From: a virus
IMG/VR virus record: IMGVR_UViG_3300009157_000023
Location: 1 to 55,538 of that record
DNA: 55,538 nt
Reading direction: 5' to 3' (one strand)
The first letter of the stretch is position 1, and the number at the start of each line of letters is the position of its first letter. Position numbers and translations under genes: made by a program. The notes under the pieces were generated by a model. That model made no database searches, had not been told where the DNA came from, and saw only the letters and a list, made by a program, of their open reading frames with translations. Positions 1 to 7,965 of this stretch are shown here, piece by piece.

Positions 1-2
1 CG

Positions 3-1427
3 CTGGGTAGTGGCGGACTTGGATTGCTAGTAAATACTTATATTAAGATTGGTACACTCAGTTGGGATGCGGCCGCTTCAGATAGCATTGCAACCGGCGT
101 ACTCTCAGCCGGTGACTATGGGGATGTAACCATAGGCGCAGGGGCTTGGCGGGTGGAGGATGACTCACACACGCATGATAGTACAACCGTTGCAAATATG
201 ACGGGCAATGATATTGTCGTTCGCACAATTGACGGAACCAAGCTGGTAAATGCAACCCTTGATTCTTTGCAGATGAAAGATAATTCACTGAGCGGCACAG
301 ATTTGCATGATAGAACCGTTGCAGGCACTAAACTGGTAAACGGTACTCTTGACAGTCTGCAATTTAAAGACGCTTCGATTGCGGGCGGCGATATTGCTAC
401 ACGCGGAATAACAGCAACACAAATAGCCAATTCAGCGTTGGACAGCTTGCAAATCAAAGATGCAAGCATATCCGGGGCAGATATAGCAACCAGGGGAATC
501 ACCGCGACACAGATTGCAAATGCAACCCTTGACAGCACGCAAATAAATACAATCGGCTCTAATGACATTACAGACGGCCAGATAAAATATATTGATTTGA
601 ACCAGGTTGTCAAGGACACGCTGGCAAACAAACTAGACAAATCCGCTTTCAATGATAGCTTGAATAACAACCATACCTTTACCGGACAAAACAGATTTGT
701 CGATTCATTGATGTTCAAGGCGGGCGCACACAATACACTCGCTCGCATTGACGCAGTGGACGGCGCAGACCCTTATATTAGGCTATCCGTACATGATGAC
801 CATGATACGCCGGCGCTAAAGGCTGTGCTGGATATACATGATACTGTTTTGGCATTCCCCACCGACAACACCGTCGATATTGGCGCGGCTGCAGACAACA
901 GGCCTAAGGATTTACACCTGGCAGGGAAAGCCGTTGTAAATGACTCTGCGAGAATTGAAAAGTCTGCAAGAATTAAAGGCGAAGTAACAATTGGTGTAAC
1001 CGGCACAACCGTTGTCATGTCGACCGCCGGTAAAATAACGGCTGCGGACTCTGTTGCCGCTCTTGCATTGCGGACAGAGGGGCCGGGGCTGGTAAAGGGT
1101 GCTTTGACGGTGCGCGGTATGTCCGGCACGAATGCAGAGCAACCAGTAACATTAGGCGAGGCGGGCGACACGTTCGCCATTACGAAAAATGCCGTTGTGC
1201 TGACCGGTGACACGGGCGGGAATACTCTAGCAACGATAACCGGCGCGACTCAGGTAGGCATTTATGTTATCCGGTTCATTGATGACAAAGTAACCATAAC
1301 CGACACCGGGGACGGAACGGCGAACACAATTAATTTATCGGCTGCTTTCACTTCGAGCGCGAATGATATAATGACTTTATACTGGAACGGCACGTCATGG
1401 TTTGAGGCGTCAAGGAGCGTAAACTAA
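3..1427 (+). CDS. Tail-fibre-like protein, C-terminal part (5' end outside window)
   Basis: The frame is open from base 3, so the ATG at 24 is probably internal and the gene is cut by the window edge. Residues 70-190 hold a short repeat of the form TATQIANxxLDSLQxKD followed by SISGxDIATRG, typical of fibrous beta-structured phage adhesins. A segment near residues 310-360 (EVTIGVTGTTVVMSTAGKI) closely matches segments in the gene at the right edge, so the two may be halves of one gene. The last 100 residues look like a globular beta-rich tip. The stop overlaps the next start. Receptor binding is inferred from architecture and position next to the lysis genes. Confidence 0.7.
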   Translation: MGSGGLGLLVNTYIKIGTLSWDAAASDSIATGVLSAGDYGDVTIGAGAWRVEDDSHTHDSTTVANMTGNDIVVRTIDGTKLVNATLDSLQMKDNSLSGTDLHDRTVAGTKLVNGTLDSLQFKDASIAGGDIATRGITATQIANSALDSLQIKDASISGADIATRGITATQIANATLDSTQINTIGSNDITDGQIKYIDLNQVVKDTLANKLDKSAFNDSLNNNHTFTGQNRFVDSLMFKAGAHNTLARIDAVDGADPYIRLSVHDDHDTPALKAVLDIHDTVLAFPTDNTVDIGAAADNRPKDLHLAGKAVVNDSARIEKSARIKGEVTIGVTGTTVVMSTAGKITAADSVAALALRTEGPGLVKGALTVRGMSGTNAEQPVTLGEAGDTFAITKNAVVLTGDTGGNTLATITGATQVGIYVIRFIDDKVTITDTGDGTANTINLSAAFTSSANDIMTLYWNGTSWFEASRSVN

Positions 1428-2131
1428 TGAAGGCGCTGATTATTATTTGCTTGCTCGTTTCTTTCGCCTTCCCGCAATCTTTCACCTGGCCGGTGAATAG
1501 CGGAGATCCCGGCGTTGCCAATCCAGCCCTTGCCGCGGCGAAGGATGCGGAGAATATAGCGAGAATAGAAGAGTTTTTGAGCCATGCCATACACGGCGAA
1601 GTCTATTACGTAAAAAGCCTGACTTTTTACTACACCGATTCATCTGAGGCGTTGCTGCTTTATTCGCGCAATTACTCTATTACGCGCTCGTTCGCTCATA
1701 TATTAGGCAATGATGCGGTGATAGATTCCTTTCTCGTTGATGCAGTTCATTTCACGGTGGACAGCTCAGAGGTTGTAATCGAAGAGGAAACAACGCCGCA
1801 TGGCCCCAGCGCACAGAAAAAGGAAACAGAAAAACGCTATACCGTGAGACAATTTGGGTTGACCTTGCCGAATATTGGCTTGCCGGAAAAATACCGAATA
1901 AGCATATCATTCCCCAAACCTGCGAAAGACGAAGTAAAGAAAGTTTATGCCGAAAAGGTGGTAAAGGTAAACGCCGATTATATCAAATATAAAGACAAGG
2001 CCGTAAAAGGTTCGGGCATCAAGGTCAAGGAAAGCGGAGGATCTCAAAAAACGAAAAAATTTGCCAATGATACCGCTTTCCGGAAATTCTGCTGGGGCGT
2101 GGTCAACGAAATAAATGAGATCAAAGAATAA
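1427..2131 (+). CDS. Secreted protein of unknown function, 234 aa
   Basis: The N-terminus is a clear Sec-type signal peptide (MKALIIICLLVSFAFPQS), followed by a short linker and a mixed alpha/beta region. The C-terminal third is Lys-rich with no recognised domain. It starts on the last base of the fibre stop codon and its stop overlaps the next start, so it is translationally coupled in the tail-fibre/lysis operon. Position suggests a fibre-associated, envelope or lysis-accessory role, but no motif shows it. An exported protein in this place is unusual for a phage. Confidence 0.7.
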   Translation: MKALIIICLLVSFAFPQSFTWPVNSGDPGVANPALAAAKDAENIARIEEFLSHAIHGEVYYVKSLTFYYTDSSEALLLYSRNYSITRSFAHILGNDAVIDSFLVDAVHFTVDSSEVVIEEETTPHGPSAQKKETEKRYTVRQFGLTLPNIGLPEKYRISISFPKPAKDEVKKVYAEKVVKVNADYIKYKDKAVKGSGIKVKESGGSQKTKKFANDTAFRKFCWGVVNEINEIKE

Positions 2132-2586
2132 TGGAAATCACTGATCAGCGCATGCTCAGTACTCCCGATTCTACCATCGGAGAGCTTACAATAGCAGAGA
2201 ATCCGTTTCGATGTTTCATTTTGGAGGACGGAAAGCACGAGCCGAAGATCCAGGGAAAGACAAGGATTCCGGCCGACCGCTATGAGATCATATTGGTTCG
2301 GGAAGGTGGGTTTTACGAACGGTATACAAAGAGGTTCGGCAAAGACCATCCTATTATGGCCATTATAGGCGTGAAAGGATTTACGCTGATTCGCATTCAC
2401 ATGGGGAACGATGTCGATGATACGGAAGGATGTCTTTTGGCCTGCTCAAACTATCAGCTATCCGATGGTAATTATATCGGCGGGTTCTCGGAGAGGGCTT
2501 ATTTGCCGCTTCACGCTATTGTGGTAGATGCAATAGAGAAAAAGAAAGAACGGGTTTTTATCACTGTGAAAGACGAAGGAGCCTGA
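2131..2586 (+). CDS. DUF5675-like protein, candidate endolysin
   Basis: The 151-aa protein has the features I associate with DUF5675: GKTRIPADRYEI near residue 42 and IHMGNDVDDTEGCLLAC near residue 90. The His followed by a Gly-Cys motif resembles the His/Cys active site of YkuD-type L,D-transpeptidases, so a peptidoglycan-acting enzyme is plausible. It lies directly upstream of two small membrane proteins and a terminator, the usual layout of a lysis cassette. There is no signal peptide, so access to the wall would need a holin. No other lysin candidate is visible in the window. The family assignment is from memory; the lytic role is inference. Confidence 0.6.
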   Translation: MEITDQRMLSTPDSTIGELTIAENPFRCFILEDGKHEPKIQGKTRIPADRYEIILVREGGFYERYTKRFGKDHPIMAIIGVKGFTLIRIHMGNDVDDTEGCLLACSNYQLSDGNYIGGFSERAYLPLHAIVVDAIEKKKERVFITVKDEGA

Positions 2587-2991
2587 ATGCTACAGCCTGA
2601 TTTATCGGGGCCCTTGCCCGATCTGCGTTACCCGGACGGCAAACCCGGTCCGAACGATCCGCCAAAGCCTGAGCTAGTCCCGGCTTTGCCGGATTACGTT
2701 GCTCCGCCGCCTGCGTTGCCATGGTACCGCAAGCACTTTTTTAAACGCGCCATGGGTGGGTTGACCGTACTGGCTGCAGCCGCGTCCTTTGTGCCGGATC
2801 CGGTCGTTGCGGGGATCGGCAAGGCTTTGGGCGTTTTGTGCGGAGCGGTGATCGGCTGGGCGGGTATACAAGATGCTGTTGAAAAGAAAAAACAGGGAAT
2901 TGAGCAAACTGACAATCTAATCAATGCACTTGTGCAGCTTTTGAAAGCTCTCTTTGAGTTTTTCAAGGCAAAGAAAGGAGTGGTAAAATGA
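2587..2991 (+). CDS. Small membrane protein with Pro-rich N-terminus, lysis-cassette candidate
   Basis: This 134-aa protein begins with about 45 Pro-rich residues. A basic patch (WYRKHFFKRAMGG) follows, then a long hydrophobic, Ala/Gly-rich stretch at about residues 57-95 that can form one or two membrane segments, then an amphipathic Lys-rich C-terminus. It starts directly after the endolysin-candidate stop and overlaps the next gene by 4 nt. A holin or holin-partner role is suggested only by topology and location. Confidence 0.6.
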   Translation: MLQPDLSGPLPDLRYPDGKPGPNDPPKPELVPALPDYVAPPPALPWYRKHFFKRAMGGLTVLAAAASFVPDPVVAGIGKALGVLCGAVIGWAGIQDAVEKKKQGIEQTDNLINALVQLLKALFEFFKAKKGVVK

Positions 2992-3344
2992 GGTTAGTTT
3001 TAATTATTCTAGTGCTGGCCATGCTGACTATGTTGGCGTTGCCGGTATTCGCGCAGGATGAAGGCGAGATCCCGCCTTTATTCGATCAGATCTTTGGTGC
3101 GCAATTCCTGACTGCTGTCGCGGCCATTATTGCGGCAACCAAGATCGTGCGAAATCTCGTACAGTTGAAGGGCTGGCCGGCTTTGGCGATAACCTTTGTA
3201 GTGTCCCTGGCCGTGGCTTTCTACCAGTATTACGCAATCATGGGTATCATCTATACCGCGTTGCTAGGTATTGTTGCCTTTGTCTGTGCAGCCGGTCTAT
3301 TTAAAGCGTCGAAGTTCGTTGGCTACAAAGTCGCAAGCGGTTAA
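2988..3344 (+). CDS. Small membrane protein, holin candidate
   Basis: The 118-aa product has an N-terminal hydrophobic segment that could be a signal sequence or anchor (LVLIILVLAMLTMLALPVFAQ). Two further hydrophobic stretches follow at about residues 38-85 and 86-110. A small, Ala/Val-rich multi-pass protein beside an endolysin candidate fits a holin. It is the last gene before a strong terminator, so it closes the late operon that starts far upstream. No holin family is recognised by sequence. Confidence 0.6.
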   Translation: MRLVLIILVLAMLTMLALPVFAQDEGEIPPLFDQIFGAQFLTAVAAIIAATKIVRNLVQLKGWPALAITFVVSLAVAFYQYYAIMGIIYTALLGIVAFVCAAGLFKASKFVGYKVASG

Positions 3345-3373
3345 GAATCGAATCGCCGACAAAATCAGCCTTC

Positions 3374-3402
3374 AAAGCCCTGCAGAAATGCGGGGCTTTT
3401 TT
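3374..3402 (+). terminator. Strong intrinsic terminator after the lysis cassette
   Basis: An 11-bp stem (AAAGCCCTGCA paired with TGCGGGGCTTT, one G-T pair) is closed by a GAAA tetraloop and followed by TTTTTT. It sits 30 nt after the last lysis gene and separates late from early transcription. Confidence 0.92.
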
Positions 3403-3530
3403 ATTTCCAGCCCAAAATCTGCAAATTATTTTTCATGACAATTTTACCAATTCCCCATAACTACAATATATTAAAAACATAGGCTAGACAAAAAAAGTTG
3501 AATTATTTTTGCCTAAACCGTAAAAAGTGC

Positions 3531-3559
3531 TTGACATTGTACATATAATAGTATATATT
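3531..3559 (+). promoter_or_regulatory. Sigma70-like early promoter
   Basis: TTGACA at 3531-3536 and TATATT at 3554-3559 are separated by exactly 17 nt in an A/T-rich stretch. It follows the late terminator and precedes a run of small plus-strand genes. Predicted transcription start is about 3566, which makes the ATG at 3568 nearly leaderless and favours the downstream ATG at 3604. Confidence 0.8.
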
Positions 3560-3603
3560 AATAGTAGATGAAAGACATAACAAACCAAATAAGAGAAAAT
3601 AAA

Positions 3604-3813
3604 ATGAACAATACAAAACAACAATTCGCAATAGACCACAGCCGGATAGACAGGGTAATCAAGAACAATATCGGGCTGGTAGATTATAGCAAAAACTCTT
3701 TCATCAAAAGCCTGCGCAATCAGCTTGAAAATGGTAGGCTCTTAACTTCTGCACAAAAAATGGCCTTGAAGAAAATGGATACGATGGGCAATTTTAAAAG
3801 AGCATCAAAGTAA
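3604..3813 (+). CDS. Small protein with SLRNQLENGRLLT motif, unknown function
   Basis: I start this at ATG 3604, which follows a purine-rich AAGAGAA. An ATG at 3568 would lie only about 9 nt below the -10 box. The 69-aa product is basic and helical. Its C-terminal segment (FIKSLRNQLENGRLLTSAQK) matches the end of another small protein at 19030-19227 (FLDSLKSQIGGGRKLLTENQ), so the phage carries two members of one small family. It is the first gene of the early operon. Confidence 0.65.
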   Translation: MNNTKQQFAIDHSRIDRVIKNNIGLVDYSKNSFIKSLRNQLENGRLLTSAQKMALKKMDTMGNFKRASK

Positions 3814-3832
3814 TATAAAAAAGGAGTTTGCA

Positions 3833-4111
3833 ATGAAACGAGTAAAAATAAATACCCCCTATGATCCTGCAATACAGGTTCCTAAGGCATTAGACAAGGA
3901 ATTGAAGCAGCAAGAACTTGATAGTTTATTGAACAACTGTGACGCTGTCGTGAGAGAATATCTTACAAAAGGCGAAAACAGCGTTGCAAAAAAGGATAAG
4001 CAACTTGTCCATGGCAACCTGGTACTGTTTGATCACGATTACGAAATCGTGGTATATCGCTATGCTGGCGGGACGAAAGAGTGGGTAGCGCAATATGATA
4101 GGAGTTTCTAA
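3833..4111 (+). CDS. Hypothetical protein, 92 aa
   Basis: A good ribosome binding site (AAGGAG) precedes the ATG. The product has a helical N-terminal half and a beta-rich C-terminal half (GNLVLFDHDYEIVVYRYAGG). Its stop overlaps the following XRE regulator start by one base, so the two are co-translated. No family is recognised. Confidence 0.7.
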   Translation: MKRVKINTPYDPAIQVPKALDKELKQQELDSLLNNCDAVVREYLTKGENSVAKKDKQLVHGNLVLFDHDYEIVVYRYAGGTKEWVAQYDRSF

Positions 4112-4488
4112 TGACAATCAGAGAAAGAATTGCCCGCTTGCGCGAACAGGCGGGGGGGCAAACAGAACTGGCGCGTAAGTTGCGCGTCACGGCTGCAACG
4201 CTGAGCCGGTGGGAAAATGGCCATTTCAGGCCGAACGCAAAAAACCTTGAGGATATTGAAGCAATCGAATCCGAAATAGGTTCTCGATACGTCTACCAAG
4301 ACGTAATAGACTACCTGCTCTCACTGGAACGCGGGTACACGCCGGAAGTAGAGGATATTGAAATCGCTGAGGGCAACTGGATTGAAGCCTATGGCGAAAA
4401 AGGCACGGCCCACAAAATACGCGACATGGCGAAGGTTGAGTTCGAGCAATTCTGCGACTGGCTCGCAGAGAATTGGAAAGAAAAGTAA
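4111..4488 (+). CDS. XRE/Cro-type helix-turn-helix regulator
   Basis: Residues 1-60 form a classic XRE fold: RERIARLREQAGG, then the helix-turn-helix QTELARKLRVTAATLSRWENG with the typical SRWENG recognition end. The C-terminal 65 residues are acidic and probably mediate dimerisation. Located in the early operon, not beside the integrase, it may control early or replication genes rather than be the main repressor. The start overlaps the preceding stop. Confidence 0.85.
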   Translation: MTIRERIARLREQAGGQTELARKLRVTAATLSRWENGHFRPNAKNLEDIEAIESEIGSRYVYQDVIDYLLSLERGYTPEVEDIEIAEGNWIEAYGEKGTAHKIRDMAKVEFEQFCDWLAENWKEK

Positions 4489-4546
4489 GCAGTGGACACC
4501 GGCCAGCAATGGCCGGGTAACCGCCCGCGAGGGCGAGGAGAAAGAA

Positions 4547-4909
4547 ATGGAAACAAAAAAATCATACCAAGCCGGGGCGTTCCTGTTCTACGGGAACACC
4601 GTATTTGACACTGAATCGCGGCTGGATGCTACTCTGTTCCCGCAGGGGAACGATCCAAGGCACGTAGAAATAAAGAAGTGGACGCCAGAAAATAAATACT
4701 TTGATGCGATGGTTTCAAAAGGGCTGGCGGAAGCTTTGCCGGCCAAAATCCAGGTAATAAAGGGACGAGGATATGAAGGACAGCCCCCTTTAGGGTGGAC
4801 TGTAGAACGCCCGGAACCCCCGCGGGATGCGATTCTCTGGTGGGATTCCACCAGGCAGGGAGCTTTTTTTGGCTACTGGCCTTCTATTACAGTTTTACTC
4901 CCGGCCTAA
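4547..4909 (+). CDS. Hypothetical protein, 120 aa
   Basis: The frame is open from 4358, but ATG 4547 follows a strong AGGAG site and avoids overlap with the XRE gene, so I use it. The product has several Trp and Pro residues and ends in a hydrophobic beta-like segment (GAFFGYWPSITVLLPA). No family is recognised. Confidence 0.65.
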   Translation: METKKSYQAGAFLFYGNTVFDTESRLDATLFPQGNDPRHVEIKKWTPENKYFDAMVSKGLAEALPAKIQVIKGRGYEGQPPLGWTVERPEPPRDAILWWDSTRQGAFFGYWPSITVLLPA

Positions 4910-5038
4910 CCCCGAAATCCCGCTCCGGCGGGATCGTCCACACTGCCAACGTGGGCCCGATGAGGGTGGCAAAATAAAAGGAGTATTGAAGTCTAACCCC
5001 ATGCCCTAAGCATGGCGCGAAAAGGCTCGGAGGATGAG

Positions 5039-5296
5039 ATGGCAGAAAAGAAATGTAATGAAATAAAAAAGGATCATCGTTCTGCACTTGCAAAATTACT
5101 TGACGAATGGCTTGAATCAGATGAAGGTATTAAGTGCGCGGAAGGTTCAATATTAAAAGATGTAGAGTCGGCGATGTATCTGAAAAACCGTATTCACCTT
5201 GCGTTCCTGGCTGGCGCAAATGCAATGGGAAAATTAAAGCATGACGAGAATGTGAATCTTATCATTGCTTTATTAAAACCTCAAGAAAACAATTAA
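5039..5296 (+). CDS. Small helical protein, 85 aa
   Basis: ATG 5039 is preceded by GGAGG at a 5-nt spacing; the in-frame ATG at 5012 has no comparable site. The product is charged and helical, with KLLDEWLESDEGIKCAEGS early and an Ala-rich segment (HLAFLAGANAMGKL) later. Function unknown. It belongs to the early cassette between the XRE gene and the attachment region. Confidence 0.65.
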   Translation: MAEKKCNEIKKDHRSALAKLLDEWLESDEGIKCAEGSILKDVESAMYLKNRIHLAFLAGANAMGKLKHDENVNLIIALLKPQENN

Positions 5297-5331
5297 CCCG
5301 GCAACGGTAACTAACAACAAAGGAGAATGAG

Positions 5332-5541
5332 ATGAGAGTGTTTGGAACGATTCTGTGGACTGGCCCAGGAACATACGCGGGGCAGTCAAGCGGTGATAAG
5401 TGTCACTATGTCCCTTGTAGCGATTCCAGGGGGAACGTTACGGGACTAGGGACGTTGCATTATTACGAAAGCGTCAAGGAGTTTAGGGAGGCTACAGGGC
5501 AAGCAGCCTTGACGGATGCAGATGTTATGTGGAAACAGTAA
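5332..5541 (+). CDS. Hypothetical protein, 69 aa
   Basis: Preceded by AAAGGAGAATGAG. The product has a Gly-rich N-terminal half (TILWTGPGTYAGQSSGDKC) with a likely beta fold and a short helical C-terminus. No family is recognised. A 12-nt direct repeat (GGCAACGGTAAC) lies just upstream and recurs after the next gene. Confidence 0.6.
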   Translation: MRVFGTILWTGPGTYAGQSSGDKCHYVPCSDSRGNVTGLGTLHYYESVKEFREATGQAALTDADVMWKQ

Positions 5542-5567
5542 CAAACAATTAAGCTCGGAGGATTAAG

Positions 5568-5861
5568 ATGAAATTAGTATTCGTAAACGATCTGAAAACG
5601 TCCCTGAAATTTCGGGACGGTTTAAATGCAGGAATCGCACCGGAAAGCTGGGGGCAAAAGGTTGTGTTTCCTAAGGACGCAGTAGCAGAAAAAGGTTGGT
5701 ACTGGATCAATCATACCAGTTACGCAAAGACCGGTATGTTCGGAGATGTATATTGCATCCCGTCAAATGGAGAAATGCCAGTTGGTGTAAGTAGTATAAA
5801 AAACTTTAGGCAGGGCTGGAATGGAAACTCATTCTGCATAAAAGAGTTGCAATTCGCTTAA
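5568..5861 (+). CDS. Hypothetical protein, 97 aa
   Basis: It follows a good GGAGG site. The product is a compact alpha/beta protein rich in Trp, Gly and aromatic residues (EKGWYWINHTSYAKTGMFGD) and carries no recognised motif. It is the last gene of the rightward early cassette before a terminator and the attachment region. Confidence 0.6.
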   Translation: MKLVFVNDLKTSLKFRDGLNAGIAPESWGQKVVFPKDAVAEKGWYWINHTSYAKTGMFGDVYCIPSNGEMPVGVSSIKNFRQGWNGNSFCIKELQFA

Positions 5862-5909
5862 GGCAACGGTAACGGCTTGATCCGGCTTGGAGTAAATAAC
5901 CTAGTAAAG

Positions 5910-5948
5910 AGGCCTGGTATCGATCTCTATGCGACCCCCGGCCTTTTT
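5910..5948 (+). terminator. Intrinsic terminator of the early cassette
   Basis: AGGCCTGG (5910-5917) pairs with CCCGGCCT (5937-5944) with one mismatch, followed by TTTTT. It ends the rightward cassette before the attachment region. Confidence 0.7.
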
Positions 5949-6116
5949 AATCGGATTCGACATAAGATCATATAAATGCGATCCTTGTTTGATCCCGCAA
6001 AAATGGGCAAAACCGGACAAATAGCAGGTGAAACCGGCTGCTCAATCGACCTTTAAATAATGTAATGTACAATATTTACAGCACCTTACGCAAACGGCAA
6101 AAGATTACTGGCAGTC

Positions 6117-6150
6117 AAGAGGTCGTCGGTTCGATCCCGTCTAGCTCCAC
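6117..6150 (+). other. attP: Candidate attP core: 3' end of a tRNA gene
   Basis: The stretch reads as the last third of a tRNA: a variable-loop end, a T-arm with loop TTCGATC at 6130-6136, and an acceptor 3' strand ending GCTCCA before CT. No matching acceptor 5' strand or D-arm lies upstream, so it is only a fragment. Tyrosine integrases often recombine at tRNA 3' ends and restore the host gene; the integrase ends only 75 nt away. The host tRNA identity is not determinable here. Confidence 0.75.
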
Positions 6151-6154
6151 TAAG

Positions 6155-6178
6155 AACAGGCCTTTAACGAGGCCTGTT
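6155..6178. terminator. Perfect hairpin directly after the tRNA fragment
   Basis: AACAGGCCT and AGGCCTGTT form a perfect 9-bp stem with a 6-nt loop, followed by TTTACTTTT. Starting 5 nt after the tRNA 3' end, it looks like the tRNA gene's own terminator carried in the attachment region. It may also stop integrase transcription from the other side. Confidence 0.75.
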
Positions 6179-6224
6179 TACTTTTGCGCCTGTCACGATC
6201 CTTATAGGACGCTTGGCCCGGCCC

Positions 6225-7391
6225 TCATAGCTGGGCCATTTTATTGTACACGCCTTCCAACAGCATCTGTATAATCGGATCATTATAAATCATGGTTGTT
6301 TTTATATCCCCATGCCCCAATAACTGCTGCATATCCGTAAGCTTGACGCCCTGCGCGAGATTGTAGGTTGTAAAAGTATGACGGGTAGAGTGAAAGGTCA
6401 CGCCCGGGATCTGCAAAGCCTGCGCTGCTTTGCGGAACATCTCTGTGATTGTATCTGGATCTGCGATTTCAAAAAACAGATAACCCTCTTTTGCCCGCCT
6501 TCTTACCAGGTCTATATTCCTTTGATTGTGCGAAATAGAGATTGATCCCTGGATGATCCTTTCATCCTGCAGGGCACACTTGCGCCTTTCGATAAGGGCA
6601 CCCAGCTTGTCCATTACTGGCACTCTTCTTTCTTTCTCGCCTTTTTCTATGATCCGCAAGATGTCGTACTTGGTCCCGCCTATAGTCCACCTTTCTATTT
6701 GATCCAGTTTTATCGCCGGGATGGATTGCCGGCGCGCCCCGGTCCATAGCGCGAAATTAAACACGTCCAGGTGCCAGGGTTGCTTCACGGCAAAGTATTC
6801 CCGGAATCTCTCTATTTCCTCCATAGTGAGCCGGTTCGGGCGATTGCCGTTTTTGGTCGATAATTTGTCCACCTCGAAAAACGGGTTATCCTGGATATAG
6901 CCCTTTTCTTTGGCGAACGAAAAACAGATCGAGAGATGTTTCAGGTAGGCGTTGATAGAACCGTTTTGGTAAGCAGCTTTTTTCCGGGTATCGGTCTTTA
7001 GAAGTTCGTCAATGAATTTTTCTTTTATGAACTCTTTGGTGACCTGATCGGCCAGGATATCCCGGCCTACTGTGTTGATGAAAAGCTGCAAAGCCTGTAT
7101 GTCGGTAAGGTAGGTATTTCTGGCAATATCTTTCCGGGCAAGCTGTTTTTCCCGCTCTATGATGTATTCTTTGGCCAAGAGGTAGATGGATTTGCTCGCG
7201 GATCTGGCCGGCCGAAAGTCTTTTCGGTCGAAGGTCCCCAAAGCAATGCGGTTATTGATGTCAGCCTGGATTTGCCGGGCAACTTCTTTGCTGCAGTGGC
7301 GAGTGAATGAGCTGGTTGATCCGTCTGCGTAGACAACGGTAAAGAAGGGATGTTTGCGGAAGCGGAGTTTGCAGTATCTGGGGGAGGGCAT
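6225..7391 (-). CDS. int: Tyrosine recombinase (phage integrase)
   Basis: The 388-aa protein catalyses site-specific integration and excision. It has an N-terminal arm-binding region, a SAM-like core-binding domain (about 70-180) and a C-terminal catalytic domain. The catalytic residues are visible: Arg in WTGARR (about residue 220), HSTRH at 334-338, the second His in GHGD at 360, and Tyr369 in MIYND as nucleophile. The gene ends next to a tRNA-fragment attP. It starts directly after a small membrane protein gene, in an operon with the repressor side of the lysogeny region. Confidence 0.95.
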   Translation of the reverse strand: MPSPRYCKLRFRKHPFFTVVYADGSTSSFTRHCSKEVARQIQADINNRIALGTFDRKDFRPARSASKSIYLLAKEYIIEREKQLARKDIARNTYLTDIQALQLFINTVGRDILADQVTKEFIKEKFIDELLKTDTRKKAAYQNGSINAYLKHLSICFSFAKEKGYIQDNPFFEVDKLSTKNGNRPNRLTMEEIERFREYFAVKQPWHLDVFNFALWTGARRQSIPAIKLDQIERWTIGGTKYDILRIIEKGEKERRVPVMDKLGALIERRKCALQDERIIQGSISISHNQRNIDLVRRRAKEGYLFFEIADPDTITEMFRKAAQALQIPGVTFHSTRHTFTTYNLAQGVKLTDMQQLLGHGDIKTTMIYNDPIIQMLLEGVYNKMAQL

Positions 7392-7847
7392 TTAAAACAC
7401 CTCAAATTCTCCGTTGTCATATTTTGCCAGTAGCTTGCCAGTTTGTTTGTCGCAAATCCTGGCCAATTCTAATTTATCAAAACTTTTATTTTCGCAATAT
7501 TTGGCCAGCATAGCCGCAAAACCTTTTTTCTTTTTAATATCGAAGGTGTCCCACATGAGCGGGTTGATATAGGCATCATGCCTGTTCTCTATGAAAAGAT
7601 AATCCTTATCGATCAACATCTCTATAGCTTTAATTTGTTCTTGTGATAATTTAAGTTCTATTACTGGAGGTTGATAAGTCCCAGATGTTAAATGTTGTTG
7701 TAGATTTTCCTGGTATTCTTTTTCTGTTGAAGATGCTGTATCTGCGCTTCGTGCAAATTTAAAGAGTAGCACAAAAAACAGAATAACTACTAGTACGGTA
7801 ATAAACCCCTTTAGAAGATTTTCCATTACCTTTGTATTGTCTGGCAT
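7392..7847 (-). CDS. Single-pass membrane protein upstream of integrase
   Basis: The frame begins at 7892, but ATG 7847 has a strong AAGGGGAAG site at proper spacing, giving 151 aa. A single hydrophobic segment (FITVLVVILFFVLLF) lies near residues 17-31 with the rest probably exposed on one side. It abuts the integrase start, so the genes are co-transcribed. Expression from a prophage would make it a lysogenic-conversion or superinfection-exclusion candidate; this is inference from position and topology. Confidence 0.65.
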   Translation of the reverse strand: MPDNTKVMENLLKGFITVLVVILFFVLLFKFARSADTASSTEKEYQENLQQHLTSGTYQPPVIELKLSQEQIKAIEMLIDKDYLFIENRHDAYINPLMWDTFDIKKKKGFAAMLAKYCENKSFDKLELARICDKQTGKLLAKYDNGEFEVF

Positions 7848-7965
7848 TTTCTTCCCCTTTGTGCTTTTAGCCATTTTTAACTTAACAGCCAATGCCCTGT
7901 TAATTTATGGGCGTAGTTTTCCTATCGTATGCAAAATACATACCATCGCATTAAAAAGGTGAACA

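Larger units (their letters stand above)
5862..6224. other. Non-coding attachment region
   Basis: This 363-nt stretch has no convincing gene: an open frame at 6065-6274 runs through the tRNA fragment and a hairpin and is rejected. It holds a terminator, an A/T-rich part, a 3' tRNA fragment that is the likely attP core, and a second hairpin. It lies between convergent genes, as expected for attP next to an integrase. Confidence 0.7.

Noticed and set aside
6065-6274. Open frame of 69 codons in the attachment region
   Set aside because: It crosses the tRNA 3' fragment and the hairpin terminator and has no ribosome binding site or natural protein composition.
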